From: Pseudomonas sp. G2-4
GTDB lineage: Bacteria > Pseudomonadota > Gammaproteobacteria > Pseudomonadales > Pseudomonadaceae
NCBI RefSeq assembly: GCF_030064125.1
Contig: NZ_CP125957.1
Coordinates: 4,340,001 to 4,404,000 of the forward strand
Reading direction: 5' to 3'
DNA: 64,000 bases
Shown here: piece after piece, positions 53,884 to 62,975 of the stretch
Layout of the letters: every line of letters begins with the position of its first letter
Numbering within the stretch: the first letter of the stretch is position 1
The notes under the pieces: model-generated
Databases searched by the model: none
What the model was told of the DNA's origin: nothing
What the model saw: the letters and a program-made list of their open reading frames with translations, nothing else
Program-made: the position numbers and the translations under genes

Positions 53884-55581
53884 CTAGCTTTCCTTCCCGC
53901 GCAGTTCTTCGATGCTGATTTCGCGCATGCGGAATTTCTGGATCTTGCCGGTCACGGTCATCGGAAACTCCTCGACGAACTTAAAATAACGCGGCGTCTT
54001 GAAGTGGGCGATACGTTCCTTGCACCAGGCCTGCAGCTCCTGCTCCGTGGCGCTGTGGCCGGGATGGAATTTGATCCAGGCGACAATTTCTTCGCCGTAA
54101 CGCGAGCACGGGATGCCGATCACCTGCACGTCCGCCACCGCCGGGTGGGTGAAGAAGAACTCTTCCAGCTCACGCGGGTAAACATTCTCACCGCCGCGAA
54201 TAATCATGTCCTTGTTGCGCCCGACAATGCGGACATAACCCTGCTCGTCCATGGTCGCCAGGTCGCCGGTGTGCATCCAGTTGTCCTGGTCTATGGCCTC
54301 GGCGGTGCCCTTGGGGTTGTTCCAGTAGCCGAGCATCACGCTGTAACCGCGGGTAAACAACTCGCCGATGGTGCCACGGGAAACGATCTCGCCAACCTCA
54401 TTGACGATCTTGCTTTCCAGTTGCGACTGGGTGCGGCCCACAGTGGTGACGCGCAACTCCAGTTCATCCGCAGGACCGGTCTGCAATGACACCGGGCTGG
54501 TTTCCGTCATGCCGTAGGCAATTTGCACCTCGGCCATGTGCATCTCATTGATGACCCGCCGCATCACTTCGATCGGGCACGTGGCCCCGGCCATGATCCC
54601 GGTGCGCAGGCTGGACAGGTCGAATTCTCCCCTTTGCGGCTGATCCAGCATGGCGATGAACATGGTGGGTACGCCATACAACGCCGTGGCTTTTTCCTCG
54701 GCGACGGTCTTGAGCGTCAATAACGGATCGAAGGCATCGTTGGGGTAGATCATGGTGCTGCCATGGGTCATGCAGCCCAGGTTACCCATGACCATGCCAA
54801 AGCAGTGGTAGAGCGGCACCGGAATCACCAGCCGGTCGGCGGCGGCCAGGCCCAGGCTTTCGCCGACCATGTAGCCATTATTGAGGATGTTGCGGTGGCT
54901 GAGGGTCGCGCCCTTGGGAAAACCGGTGGTACCGGAGGTGTACTGGATATTCACCGGCTGATCGAAATGCAGGCTGGCCTGGCGCTCGGCCAGTTGTTCA
55001 GATGTAGTCGCTGCGCCAAGGGCGGCCAATTGCGACCAGGGCAGAAAGCCTGGCGGCGGCTGAAGATCCAGGCTGATCACACCTCGCAGGTCCGGTAAGC
55101 GTTCACTCTGCAACTGGCCAATCGATTGTTCCGCCAACTCCGGGGCCAGCGATTGCAGCATGGCGTGATAATCCGACGTCTTGAACGCCCCGGCGCACAC
55201 CAGCCATTGGCAGCCGGATTGTTTGAGCACGTATTCCAGCTCCGAGGTGCGGTAGGCCGGGTTGATGTTGACTAGGATCACACCGATCTTCGCACTGGCG
55301 AACTGGCTGATGCACCACTGGGCGCAATTGGGCGCCCACACACCGAGGCGATCGCCGGTTTTCAAGCCCAGTGCCAACAAGGCTCGGGCATGCAGATCGA
55401 CGGCTTCGGCCAGTTGTCGCCAGGTGTAACGCAGCGATTGATGGCGAACCACCAGCGCCTCGCCCTCCGGATAGCGAGCCACAGTCTGGTCGAAAGCCTG
55501 ACCGATGGTCTGCGCCAACAAGGCCTTGGCCTGGGAGCCACGGGTGTAGCTGAGTTGCGAATGCGAACCGGGTTGATCCAT
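53884..55581 (-). CDS. Fatty-acid/acyl-CoA synthetase (AMP-binding), liu-linked
   Basis: 565 residues from the ATG at 55581. Adenylate-forming core: [22 protein letters not shown] (P-loop-like), [66 protein letters not shown] and the catalytic Lys in [12 protein letters not shown]. It probably activates isovalerate or another short acid to the CoA thioester. It is divergent from liuABCD across two LiuR-type palindromes, so it likely belongs to the regulon. Confidence 0.92.
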   Translation of the reverse strand: MDQPGSHSQLSYTRGSQAKALLAQTIGQAFDQTVARYPEGEALVVRHQSLRYTWRQLAEAVDLHARALLALGLKTGDRLGVWAPNCAQWCISQFASAKIGVILVNINPAYRTSELEYVLKQSGCQWLVCAGAFKTSDYHAMLQSLAPELAEQSIGQLQSERLPDLRGVISLDLQPPPGFLPWSQLAALGAATTSEQLAERQASLHFDQPVNIQYTSGTTGFPKGATLSHRNILNNGYMVGESLGLAAADRLVIPVPLYHCFGMVMGNLGCMTHGSTMIYPNDAFDPLLTLKTVAEEKATALYGVPTMFIAMLDQPQRGEFDLSSLRTGIMAGATCPIEVMRRVINEMHMAEVQIAYGMTETSPVSLQTGPADELELRVTTVGRTQSQLESKIVNEVGEIVSRGTIGELFTRGYSVMLGYWNNPKGTAEAIDQDNWMHTGDLATMDEQGYVRIVGRNKDMIIRGGENVYPRELEEFFFTHPAVADVQVIGIPCSRYGEEIVAWIKFHPGHSATEQELQAWCKERIAHFKTPRYFKFVEEFPMTVTGKIQKFRMREISIEELRGKES

Positions 55582-55653
55582 GACGCCCCCTCTTGTCTTT
55601 ATTAGTGGGTGTAGCGGTGAACCTGATGCAAAGCGCACTTACTCTGGCTCAAG

Positions 55654-55669
55654 TTGACGTTAACGTAAA
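55654..55669. promoter_or_regulatory. Probable LiuR operator 1 (acyl-CoA synthetase/liuA intergenic)
   Basis: TTGACG-TTAA-CGTAAA, a near-perfect palindrome, 73 bases before the synthetase start. Closest to that gene, it may serve its promoter. Confidence 0.75.
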
Positions 55670-55697
55670 GGTCGATTGACAGCCATTCGTCACAGGC

Positions 55698-55711
55698 TTA
55701 CGTTAACGTAA
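55698..55711. promoter_or_regulatory. Probable LiuR operator 2 (liuA promoter)
   Basis: TTACGTTAACGTAA is a perfect 14-base palindrome 56 bases before liuA. MerR regulators bind between -35 and -10, which fits this location. Confidence 0.8.
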
Positions 55712-55766
55712 AGGTGAGAGCCATTCCTCAGCTCTCCGCACCCGATAAAAAAGCCAAAGGTGTCCC

Positions 55767-56930
55767 ATGAGCTACCCATCCCTGAACTTTGCCCTCGGCG
55801 AAACCATCGACATGCTGCGCGACCAGGTTCAATCCTTTGTCGCCAAAGAGATCGCCCCTCGCGCCGCTCAGATCGACATCGACAACCTGTTTCCCGCTGA
55901 CCTGTGGCGCAAGTTCGGCGACATGGGCCTGCTGGGCATTACCGTCCCGGAAGAATATGGCGGCGCTGGCCTGGGCTACCTGGCCCACGTGGTGGCGATG
56001 GAAGAAATCAGCCGCGGTTCAGCCTCGGTCGCCCTCTCCTACGGCGCCCACTCCAACCTCTGCGTGAACCAGATCAACCGCAACGGCAACCATGAACAGA
56101 AAACCAAGTACCTGCCCAAGCTGATCAGCGGCGAACACATCGGCGCCCTCGCCATGAGCGAGCCAAATGCCGGTTCCGACGTCGTCTCGATGAAGCTGCG
56201 AGCCGACAAGCGTGGCGACCGTTACGTGCTCAACGGCAGCAAGACCTGGATCACCAACGGCCCCGATGCCAACACCTACGTGATCTACGCCAAGACCGAT
56301 CTGGAAAAAGGCGCCCACGGCATCACCGCCTTCATCGTCGAGCGCGACTGGAAAGGCTTCAGCCGCAGCAACAAATTCGACAAGCTCGGCATGCGCGGCT
56401 CGAACACCTGCGAGCTGTTTTTCGATGACGTCGAAGTGCCGGAAGAAAATATCCTCGGCGTGCTCAATGGCGGTGTGAAAGTGCTGATGAGCGGCCTCGA
56501 CTACGAGCGCGTGGTGCTCTCCGGCGGCCCGACAGGGATCATGCAGGCCTGCATGGACCTGATCGTGCCGTACATCCATGACCGCAAGCAATTTGGCCAG
56601 AGCATCGGCGAATTCCAGCTGATCCAGGGCAAGGTCGCCGACATGTACACCCAGCTCAACGCCAGCCGCGCCTACCTGTACGCGGTGGCCCAGGCTTGTG
56701 AGCGCGGCGAAACTACCCGCAAGGACGCCGCTGGGGTGATTCTGTACAGCGCCGAACGCGCCACGCAAATGGCCCTCGACGCTATCCAGATCCTCGGCGG
56801 CAACGGCTACATCAATGAATTCCCGGCTGGACGTCTGCTGCGTGACGCCAAGCTGTACGAAATCGGCGCTGGCACCAGTGAGATTCGTCGGATGTTGATC
56901 GGCCGCGAACTGTTTAACGAAACCCGCTAA
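55767..56930 (+). CDS. liuA: Isovaleryl-CoA dehydrogenase
   Basis: 387 residues, the family length. It oxidises isovaleryl-CoA to 3-methylcrotonyl-CoA with FAD. Signatures: [37 protein letters not shown], and the catalytic Glu247 in [17 protein letters not shown], the position typical of isovaleryl rather than short-chain dehydrogenases. [41 protein letters not shown] closes the protein. First gene of liuABCD. Confidence 0.96.
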   Translation: MSYPSLNFALGETIDMLRDQVQSFVAKEIAPRAAQIDIDNLFPADLWRKFGDMGLLGITVPEEYGGAGLGYLAHVVAMEEISRGSASVALSYGAHSNLCVNQINRNGNHEQKTKYLPKLISGEHIGALAMSEPNAGSDVVSMKLRADKRGDRYVLNGSKTWITNGPDANTYVIYAKTDLEKGAHGITAFIVERDWKGFSRSNKFDKLGMRGSNTCELFFDDVEVPEENILGVLNGGVKVLMSGLDYERVVLSGGPTGIMQACMDLIVPYIHDRKQFGQSIGEFQLIQGKVADMYTQLNASRAYLYAVAQACERGETTRKDAAGVILYSAERATQMALDAIQILGGNGYINEFPAGRLLRDAKLYEIGAGTSEIRRMLIGRELFNETR

Positions 56931-56941
56931 CGGAGCTGACC

Positions 56942-58549
56942 ATGGCCACGCTGCACACTCAGCTCAATCCGCGCTCGCCAGAATTCATCGCCAATCGCGA
57001 TGCGATGCTCCACCAGGTCGAGGCCCTGCGCACCTTGCTCACGCAGGTCCAGCAAGGTGGCGGCCCGAAAGCACAAGAACGTCACACGTCACGGGGCAAG
57101 CTGCTGCCTCGTGAGCGAATCAATCGTCTGCTGGATCCCGGCTCGCCGTTTCTGGAAATCAGCCCACTGGCAGCCTACGAAGTTTATGGCGAAGACGTTC
57201 CAGCCGCCGGGGTGATTGCCGGCATCGGCCGCGTGGAAGGCGTCGAATGCATGATCGTCGCCAACGACGCCACGGTAAAAGGCGGATCGTATTACCCGCT
57301 GACGGTGAAAAAACACCTGCGTGCCCAGACCATCGCCCAGCAGAATCGCTTGCCTTGCATTTATCTAGTGGACTCCGGCGGCGCCAACCTGCCGCGCCAG
57401 GACGAAGTGTTCCCTGACCGCGAGCATTTCGGTCGGATCTTCTTCAACCAGGCCAACATGAGTGCCCAGGGCATCCCGCAGATCGCCGTGGTCATGGGCT
57501 CCTGCACCGCCGGGGGCGCCTACGTGCCAGCCATGGCCGACGAAGCGATCATGGTTCGCCAGCAGGCCACGATTTTCCTCGCCGGCCCGCCGCTGGTGAA
57601 AGCCGCCACCGGCGAGGTGGTCAGCGCCGAAGACCTCGGCGGTGCCGATGTGCATTGCAAGATCTCCGGCGTGGCCGATCATTACGCCGACAGCGACGAA
57701 CATGCCCTGGCCATCGCCCGCCGCAGCATCGCCAACCTCAACTGGCGCAAACTCGGCGATGTGCAGCAACGCATGCCCATTGCCCCGCTGTATTCGAGCG
57801 ACGAGCTGTACGGCGTGGTGTCGGCCGACGCCAAGCAACCGTTCGATGTCCGGGAAGTGATTGCGCGGCTGGTGGACGGTTCGGTGTTCGACGAGTTCAA
57901 GGCGCTGTTCGGGACGACGCTGGTGTGCGGCTTCGCCCACTTGCACGGCTATCCCATCGCGATCCTCGCCAACAACGGCATTCTGTTTGCCGAAGCCGCG
58001 CAGAAAGGCGCGCACTTCATCGAGCTGGCCTGTCAGCGCGGCATACCCTTGCTGTTCCTGCAGAACATCACCGGCTTCATGGTCGGCCAGAAGTACGAAG
58101 CCGGCGGCATCGCCAAACACGGTGCAAAACTGGTGACCGCCGTGGCGTGTGCCAAGGTGCCGAAATTCACCGTGATCATCGGTGGCAGTTTCGGCGCGGG
58201 TAACTATGGCATGTGCGGTCGCGCCTACGATCCACGCTTTCTGTGGATGTGGCCGAACGCGCGGATTGGCGTGATGGGGGCCGAACAGGCGGCCGGTGTG
58301 TTGGTGCAGGTCAAGCGCGAACAGGCCGAACGCAGCGGCCATCCTTTCAGCGCCGAGCAGGAAGCCGAGATCAAGCAACCGATTCTCGACCAATACGAAG
58401 AACAGGGTCACCCCTACTACTCCAGTGCGCGGCTGTGGGACGACGGTGTCATCGACCCGGCCCAGACCCGCGATGTGCTGGGCCTGGCCTTGTCCGCGTC
58501 GCTGAACGCACCCATCGAACCGAGCCGCTTCGGCGTGTTCCGGATGTAA
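56942..58549 (+). CDS. liuB: 3-Methylcrotonyl-CoA carboxylase, carboxyltransferase (beta) subunit
   Basis: 535 residues, 11 bases after liuA. Biotin-dependent carboxyltransferase with two crotonase-like halves: [44 protein letters not shown] in the N-domain and [66 protein letters not shown] in the C-domain. It transfers CO2 from LiuD biotin to 3-methylcrotonyl-CoA. Confidence 0.97.
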   Translation: MATLHTQLNPRSPEFIANRDAMLHQVEALRTLLTQVQQGGGPKAQERHTSRGKLLPRERINRLLDPGSPFLEISPLAAYEVYGEDVPAAGVIAGIGRVEGVECMIVANDATVKGGSYYPLTVKKHLRAQTIAQQNRLPCIYLVDSGGANLPRQDEVFPDREHFGRIFFNQANMSAQGIPQIAVVMGSCTAGGAYVPAMADEAIMVRQQATIFLAGPPLVKAATGEVVSAEDLGGADVHCKISGVADHYADSDEHALAIARRSIANLNWRKLGDVQQRMPIAPLYSSDELYGVVSADAKQPFDVREVIARLVDGSVFDEFKALFGTTLVCGFAHLHGYPIAILANNGILFAEAAQKGAHFIELACQRGIPLLFLQNITGFMVGQKYEAGGIAKHGAKLVTAVACAKVPKFTVIIGGSFGAGNYGMCGRAYDPRFLWMWPNARIGVMGAEQAAGVLVQVKREQAERSGHPFSAEQEAEIKQPILDQYEEQGHPYYSSARLWDDGVIDPAQTRDVLGLALSASLNAPIEPSRFGVFRM

Positions 58550-58562
58550 ACGGGAAATGCCC

Positions 58563-59378
58563 ATGGATAACTTCAACACCCTCGAACTGCTCACCGACTC
58601 GCGCGGCGTCGCCACCCTGTGGCTCAGCCGCGAATCGAAAAACAACGCGTTCAACGCCGAAATGATCCGTGAGCTGATCCTGGCCCTGGATCACGTCAGC
58701 AGCGATCCAAGCCTGCGATTCCTGCTGATCCGTGGCCGTGGCAAACACTTCAGCGCCGGCGCCGACCTGGCCTGGATGCAACAATCGGCCGAGCTCGACT
58801 ACCACACCAACCTTGATGACGCCCGGGAACTGGCGGAGCTGATGTACAACCTCGCCAAGCTGAAAATCCCTACGCTGGCGGTCGTCCAAGGCGCGGCATT
58901 TGGCGGTGCGCTAGGATTGATCAGCGCCTGCGACATGGCCATTGGCGCCGATGAAGCGCAATTCTGCCTGTCGGAAGTGCGCATTGGCCTGGCACCCGCC
59001 GTGATCAGCCCGTTCGTGGTGCAAGCCATCGGCGAGCGCGCGGCCCGGCGTTACGCCCTGACCGCGGAACGCTTCGGCGGGCAACGGGCGCGGGAAATCG
59101 GTTTGCTGTCGGAAAGCTACCCGGCCGAGACACTGGATCACCAGGTCGAACAATGGATCGACAACCTGTTGCTCAATAGCCCTGCAGCCATGCGCGCCAG
59201 CAAGGACCTGCTGCGTGAAGTCGGCAACGGCGCCCTCACCCCGGCGCTGCGGCGTTACACCGAGAACGCCATCGCCCGCATCCGCGTCAGCCCGGAGGGC
59301 CAGGAAGGTCTGCGGGCCTTCCTGCAAAAGCGCGCACCCAACTGGCAAGCCGAGTCGAAAAATAAGGAGCCCCGTTGA
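58563..59378 (+). CDS. liuC: 3-Methylglutaconyl-CoA hydratase
   Basis: 271 residues from the ATG at 58563, chosen over one six bases upstream because CGGGA is eight bases before it. Crotonase fold: ATLWLSRESKNNAFNAEMIREL, LLIRGRGKHFSAGADLAWM (oxyanion hole), VVQGAAFGGALGLISACDMAIG and EVRIGLAPAVISPFVV. It hydrates 3-methylglutaconyl-CoA to HMG-CoA, the substrate of LiuE. The stop shares one base with the liuD start. Confidence 0.93.
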   Translation: MDNFNTLELLTDSRGVATLWLSRESKNNAFNAEMIRELILALDHVSSDPSLRFLLIRGRGKHFSAGADLAWMQQSAELDYHTNLDDARELAELMYNLAKLKIPTLAVVQGAAFGGALGLISACDMAIGADEAQFCLSEVRIGLAPAVISPFVVQAIGERAARRYALTAERFGGQRAREIGLLSESYPAETLDHQVEQWIDNLLLNSPAAMRASKDLLREVGNGALTPALRRYTENAIARIRVSPEGQEGLRAFLQKRAPNWQAESKNKEPR

Positions 59379-61327
59379 TGAGCGCCCCTGTCCTCACCAC
59401 TTTGCTAGTGGCCAACCGTGGCGAAATCGCCTGCCGCGTGATGCGTACCGCCAAGGCCATGGGCCTGACCACCGTGGCCGTGCACAGCGCCACCGACCGC
59501 GATGCCCGCCACAGCCGCGAAGCCGACATTCGCGTCGACCTGGGCGGCAGCAAGGCGGCCGACAGTTACCTGCAAATCGACAAACTGATTGCCGCTGCCC
59601 TGGCCAGCGGCGCCCAGGCCATTCACCCCGGTTATGGCTTTCTGTCCGAGAACGCCGGGTTCGCCCGGGCGATTGAACAAGCCGGCCTGATTTTCCTCGG
59701 CCCGCCCGCCTCGGCCATCGACGCCATGGGCAGCAAATCCGCCGCCAAGGCCCTGATGGAAACCGCCGGTGTGCCGCTGGTGCCCGGTTATCACGGCGAA
59801 GCCCAGGACCTCGACACGTTCCGCGACGCCTGTGAACGCATCGGTTATCCGGTGCTGCTCAAGGCCACTGCCGGTGGTGGCGGCAAAGGCATGAAAGTGG
59901 TCGAGGACGTCAGCCAACTGGCCGAAGCCCTGGCCTCGGCCCAGCGAGAAGCGCAATCGTCGTTCGGCGATTCACGGATGCTGGTGGAGAAATACCTGCT
60001 CAAGCCGCGCCACGTTGAGATCCAGGTCTTTGCCGACCAACACGGTAACTGCCTGTACCTCAACGAGCGGGATTGCTCGATTCAACGCCGACATCAGAAG
60101 GTCGTCGAAGAAGCACCGGCGCCGGGCCTGAGTCCAGAGCTGCGGCGTGCCATGGGCGAGGCAGCGGTGCGTTCGGCGCAGGCCATCGGGTATGTCGGTG
60201 CCGGTACCGTGGAATTTTTGCTGGATGCGCGCGGCGAGTTCTTCTTCATGGAGATGAACACGCGTCTGCAAGTCGAACATCCGGTGACTGAAGCCATTAC
60301 CGGCCTCGACCTGGTGGCCTGGCAGATCCGTGTGGCACGTGGCGAGCGGCTGCCGATCACTCAGGAGCAAGTGCCGCTGCTGGGCCACGCCATCGAAGTG
60401 CGGCTGTACGCCGAAGACCCAGCCAACGATTTCCTGCCGGCCACCGGGCGCCTGGCGTTGTATCGCGAATCCGCCGAAGGGCCGGGGCGTCGTGTGGACA
60501 GCGGGGTTGAAGAAGGTGATGAGATTTCGCCATTCTACGACCCGATGCTCGGCAAGCTGATCGCCTGGGGCGAGGACCGTGAACAGGCACGCCTGCGGTT
60601 GTTGAGCATGCTCGATGAATTCGCGATCGGCGGGCTGAAAACCAATATCAGCTTTCTGCGACGGATCGTCGCCCACCCTGCCTTCGCGGCGGCGGAACTA
60701 GACACGGGATTTATCCCACGTTACCAAGCGCAATTACTGCCAGAACCTGGCGAATTGGATGACGACTTCTGGCTCGCAGCGGCCCATGGCTTCGCGTTGA
60801 GCCTGATGTCGCGTGTGCGCTCTGACGACGCCCACTCGCCCTGGGCCAATACCGACGGGTTGCGCCTGGGACTGCCGAGGGAAACCACCTTGCACCTCAG
60901 CTGCGAGGGCCAGGATCGGGCGATGACGCTGGACGTTGCAACCGGTAGTGCCCAACGCCAGGGCGATCAACTGATCATCGAGCACAACGGCCTGCGCCGC
61001 AGACATCGCGCCATTCGCGCGGGCGACAGCCTGTTTCTGCAATGGGAAGGCGACCTGCACCGAATCGATGTGCATGATCCGTTAGCCGCCGCTGAGTCCA
61101 GCCATGGCCATCAGGGCGGCCTGACCGCGCCTATGAACGGCAGCATCGTTCGCGTACTGGTCAATGTCGGCCAAACGGTGGAAACCGGGACGCAACTGGT
61201 GGTGCTGGAGGCGATGAAAATGGAGCACAGCATCCGCGCGCCCAAGACCGGTGTGATCAAGGCACTGTATTGCCAGGAAGGTGAAATGGTCAGCGAGGGC
61301 AGTGTGCTGGTTGCGTTCGAAGAATAG
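59378..61327 (+). CDS. liuD: 3-Methylcrotonyl-CoA carboxylase, biotin-containing (alpha) subunit
   Basis: 649 residues from the ATG at 59378 with AAGGAG upstream. Biotin carboxylase domain: TLLVANRGEIACRVMRTAKAMGL, HPGYGFLSENAGFARA, LLKATAGGGGKGMKVV (ATP Gly-rich loop), ERDCSIQRRHQKVVEEAPAP, FFFMEMNTRLQVEHPVTE. The C-terminal BCCP domain carries the biotinyl Lys in VLEAMKMEHS. Coupled to liuC by the TGATG overlap. Confidence 0.97.
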   Translation: MSAPVLTTLLVANRGEIACRVMRTAKAMGLTTVAVHSATDRDARHSREADIRVDLGGSKAADSYLQIDKLIAAALASGAQAIHPGYGFLSENAGFARAIEQAGLIFLGPPASAIDAMGSKSAAKALMETAGVPLVPGYHGEAQDLDTFRDACERIGYPVLLKATAGGGGKGMKVVEDVSQLAEALASAQREAQSSFGDSRMLVEKYLLKPRHVEIQVFADQHGNCLYLNERDCSIQRRHQKVVEEAPAPGLSPELRRAMGEAAVRSAQAIGYVGAGTVEFLLDARGEFFFMEMNTRLQVEHPVTEAITGLDLVAWQIRVARGERLPITQEQVPLLGHAIEVRLYAEDPANDFLPATGRLALYRESAEGPGRRVDSGVEEGDEISPFYDPMLGKLIAWGEDREQARLRLLSMLDEFAIGGLKTNISFLRRIVAHPAFAAAELDTGFIPRYQAQLLPEPGELDDDFWLAAAHGFALSLMSRVRSDDAHSPWANTDGLRLGLPRETTLHLSCEGQDRAMTLDVATGSAQRQGDQLIIEHNGLRRRHRAIRAGDSLFLQWEGDLHRIDVHDPLAAAESSHGHQGGLTAPMNGSIVRVLVNVGQTVETGTQLVVLEAMKMEHSIRAPKTGVIKALYCQEGEMVSEGSVLVAFEE

Positions 61328-61329
61328 GT

Positions 61330-61352
61330 ATCGGCCCTTTTTTCGGGCCGAT
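61330..61352. terminator. Hairpin at the end of liuABCD
   Basis: ATCGGCCC pairs with GGGCCGAT across a T-rich loop. It lies between convergent liuD and the S24-type repressor and may terminate both; the downstream T run is weak on the + strand. Confidence 0.55.
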
Positions 61353-61356
61353 CCAG

Positions 61357-62004
61357 TTAAAACCTGATGGTTGCCTGCACCACTACACCGATGATGCGGC
61401 ATTGTTCGGTATACAGGTTTTTCGGGTAAGTCGGATTGAGCGGAACCAGGTAACGCTGCCCGCTCTCTTCGATCAATTTACGAAAGGTCGCATCGCTGCT
61501 GCCAGGCAACTGAGCGACCACCAGTTTGCCCGGCACCGCCTCGATGGCCGGGTCTACCAGGATCGACATGCCCTCGGGGATGCTCAACCCGCTCGGCGCG
61601 GTCATCGCATCGCCGACCACTACCAGCCAGAACGCTCGCCCCTGGGCGTGGTAATCCGTCAGCTCATAGCGCGCCTGGCCGTAGGCAGCGAGATCACCTT
61701 CGCGGATCTCACCCACTTCGTTCCAATCGCTCACCGGGTAGCGGAAATACGGGTTGTACTTCTGCGCCAGGGCCATGCCTTCGTCGGTCGTGGTGTCCGG
61801 CTCACGAATCACCATCGCCACTTCCAGAAATTCCATGCCCAGCTCCTGCAGCACCCGATTCATGTCTTCGACACTCGGCTGCCGGCGCTTGGTCAGCCAA
61901 TGGCCGACACCGCCCTGGGACATGCCCAAACGCTCTGCGAGCACCACTTGCGTGACGCGCAGCTCCTTCATCTTGGCCTTGACCAACTCTATCCATTTAT
62001 CCAT
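61357..62004 (-). CDS. XRE/S24-type (LexA-like) regulator with altered catalytic serine
   Basis: 215 residues from the ATG at 62004. A phage-repressor-like helix-turn-helix covers 5-60 (LRVTQVVLAERLGMSQGGVGHWLTKRRQPSVEDMNRVL). The C-terminal half is a peptidase S24 fold (WLVVVGDAMTAPSGLSIPEGMSILVDPAIEAVPGKLVV, ATFRKLIEES). The canonical GDSM nucleophile Ser is Ala133 (codon 61606-61608, GCG), while the general-base Lys176 is kept. Such a protein should bind DNA and dimerise but not self-cleave after RecA activation. It is divergent from a DUF6124 gene. Confidence 0.88.
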   Translation of the reverse strand: MDKWIELVKAKMKELRVTQVVLAERLGMSQGGVGHWLTKRRQPSVEDMNRVLQELGMEFLEVAMVIREPDTTTDEGMALAQKYNPYFRYPVSDWNEVGEIREGDLAAYGQARYELTDYHAQGRAFWLVVVGDAMTAPSGLSIPEGMSILVDPAIEAVPGKLVVAQLPGSSDATFRKLIEESGQRYLVPLNPTYPKNLYTEQCRIIGVVVQATIRF

Positions 62005-62062
62005 GTGCGGCACGATACGTGGCTGGCTCCGACCATCAAAACACAAATTGTAGTATTTAAAT

Positions 62063-62081
62063 TATCGTCACAATTACGATA
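62063..62081. promoter_or_regulatory. Candidate operator between the S24-type regulator and the DUF6124 gene
   Basis: TATCGT-CACAATT-ACGATA, a perfect six-base inverted repeat in an AT-rich 129-base gap. It is a natural site for the adjacent repressor, by inference. Confidence 0.5.
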
Positions 62082-62133
62082 GGTACTATTCTGGACTCAG
62101 GATTTCAGCCCCCACACGGAGAATCTCGACAGC

Positions 62134-62475
62134 ATGGACATCCCCAGCAAAGATCAGCCCAACAGCCCGCTCAACAGCACGTTTCCTTCACTGCAAGATT
62201 GCCCGGCGGCCCAACGCGCCCTCGACTACTACTTGAAACCAAGTGTTTCGAATGCACAGCAAGAGCATCGTTTCTTCGACGTCAATCACAACATCAGCGC
62301 AGAGGAAGCCCTGGTTCACGCGTGTGACCTGCTGCGCTGCGCGGCGGCCACCGCCCACGAATCCGCCAACCAACTCAATGGTTCGAACCGTGACCTGGCA
62401 TTTTCAGTGGTGCATATGATTGATCTGGTCAAGGTGATGCTTGACCGGTCCCTGGATGGCTACCCTACTCGCTAG
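62134..62475 (+). CDS. DUF6124 family protein
   Basis: 113 residues. The N-terminus is Pro/Ser-rich. RALDYYLKP followed by FFDVNHNISAEEALVHACDLLRCAAATAHESANQLNG and VVHMIDLVKVMLDRSLDGYP matches the pattern I recall for DUF6124, a Pseudomonas family present in several copies per genome and without a known role. Two or three helices are predicted. Divergent from the S24-type regulator. Confidence 0.8.
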   Translation: MDIPSKDQPNSPLNSTFPSLQDCPAAQRALDYYLKPSVSNAQQEHRFFDVNHNISAEEALVHACDLLRCAAATAHESANQLNGSNRDLAFSVVHMIDLVKVMLDRSLDGYPTR

Positions 62476-62548
62476 GCGTAACACAGGGAAATGGCGTGGC
62501 GAATGCGCACGCGAGAAAAAATTTTTCCAATCGGTGCGATAAAACCAT

Positions 62549-62580
62549 TTGACTTGCAAATGATAATGATTATTATTGCA
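62549..62580 (+). promoter_or_regulatory. Fur-controlled promoter of PrrF
   Basis: TTGACT at 62549-62554 is a -35 box. TGATAATGATTATTATTGC (62561-62579) overlaps the -10 region and matches the Fur box (GATAATGATAATCATTATC) at most positions. Binding of Fe-Fur would block transcription. Confidence 0.88.
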
Positions 62581-62581
62581 T

Positions 62582-62695
62582 CAGCTGGTCGCGAGATCAG
62601 TCGATAGGCCAGAAGACCTTAGGTCGGACTTCTGGAATATCTCCTCATCAGGCTAATCACGGTTTTTGACCCGGCTTTTTGCCGGGTCTTTTTTT
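62582..62695 (+). ncRNA. prrF: PrrF small RNA
   Basis: About 114 bases. The core CAGCTGGTCGCGAGATCAG, followed by CTTCTGGAATATCTCCTCAT and CAGGCTAATCACGGTTTTTG, matches PrrF1/PrrF2 as I recall them. PrrF is made when iron is scarce and base-pairs with mRNAs of iron-using proteins (sodB, sdh, acnB and others) to spare iron. It ends with a GC-rich terminator. This is one of the two PrrF loci expected in a non-aeruginosa Pseudomonas. Confidence 0.93.
62668..62695 (+). terminator. Rho-independent terminator of PrrF
   Basis: GACCCGGC-TTTTT-GCCGGGTC followed by seven T residues. Confidence 0.95.
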
Positions 62696-62975
62696 GCCGA
62701 TTTTTCGGCTTATGGCTTCAGGCTAATGAAGTCTTTGGGTGTCGCGAATTCAGTGGCGGCGATGATAGCAAATGAATATCCATTTACAAGGGTTCCCCCG
62801 CGACACCCGTAAAAAACGATCGATAGGCAGCTACTTGAGAATCCAGTGTTGACTCTCTAAGCTGACTTGGCGTCCAGGGAGGGCGCCCCCTTCTTCACAT
62901 TGATGCAAATCGTCTGATTTTCCCTTTCTTGCGTGTAAAGTAACGGCCATAAGAATCCTTTCAGGAGCCGTGACC
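62696..62975. other. Intergenic region with no recognised feature
   Basis: 280 bases between PrrF and the carboxypeptidase gene. Nothing beyond short AT-rich patches is evident. Confidence 0.5.
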
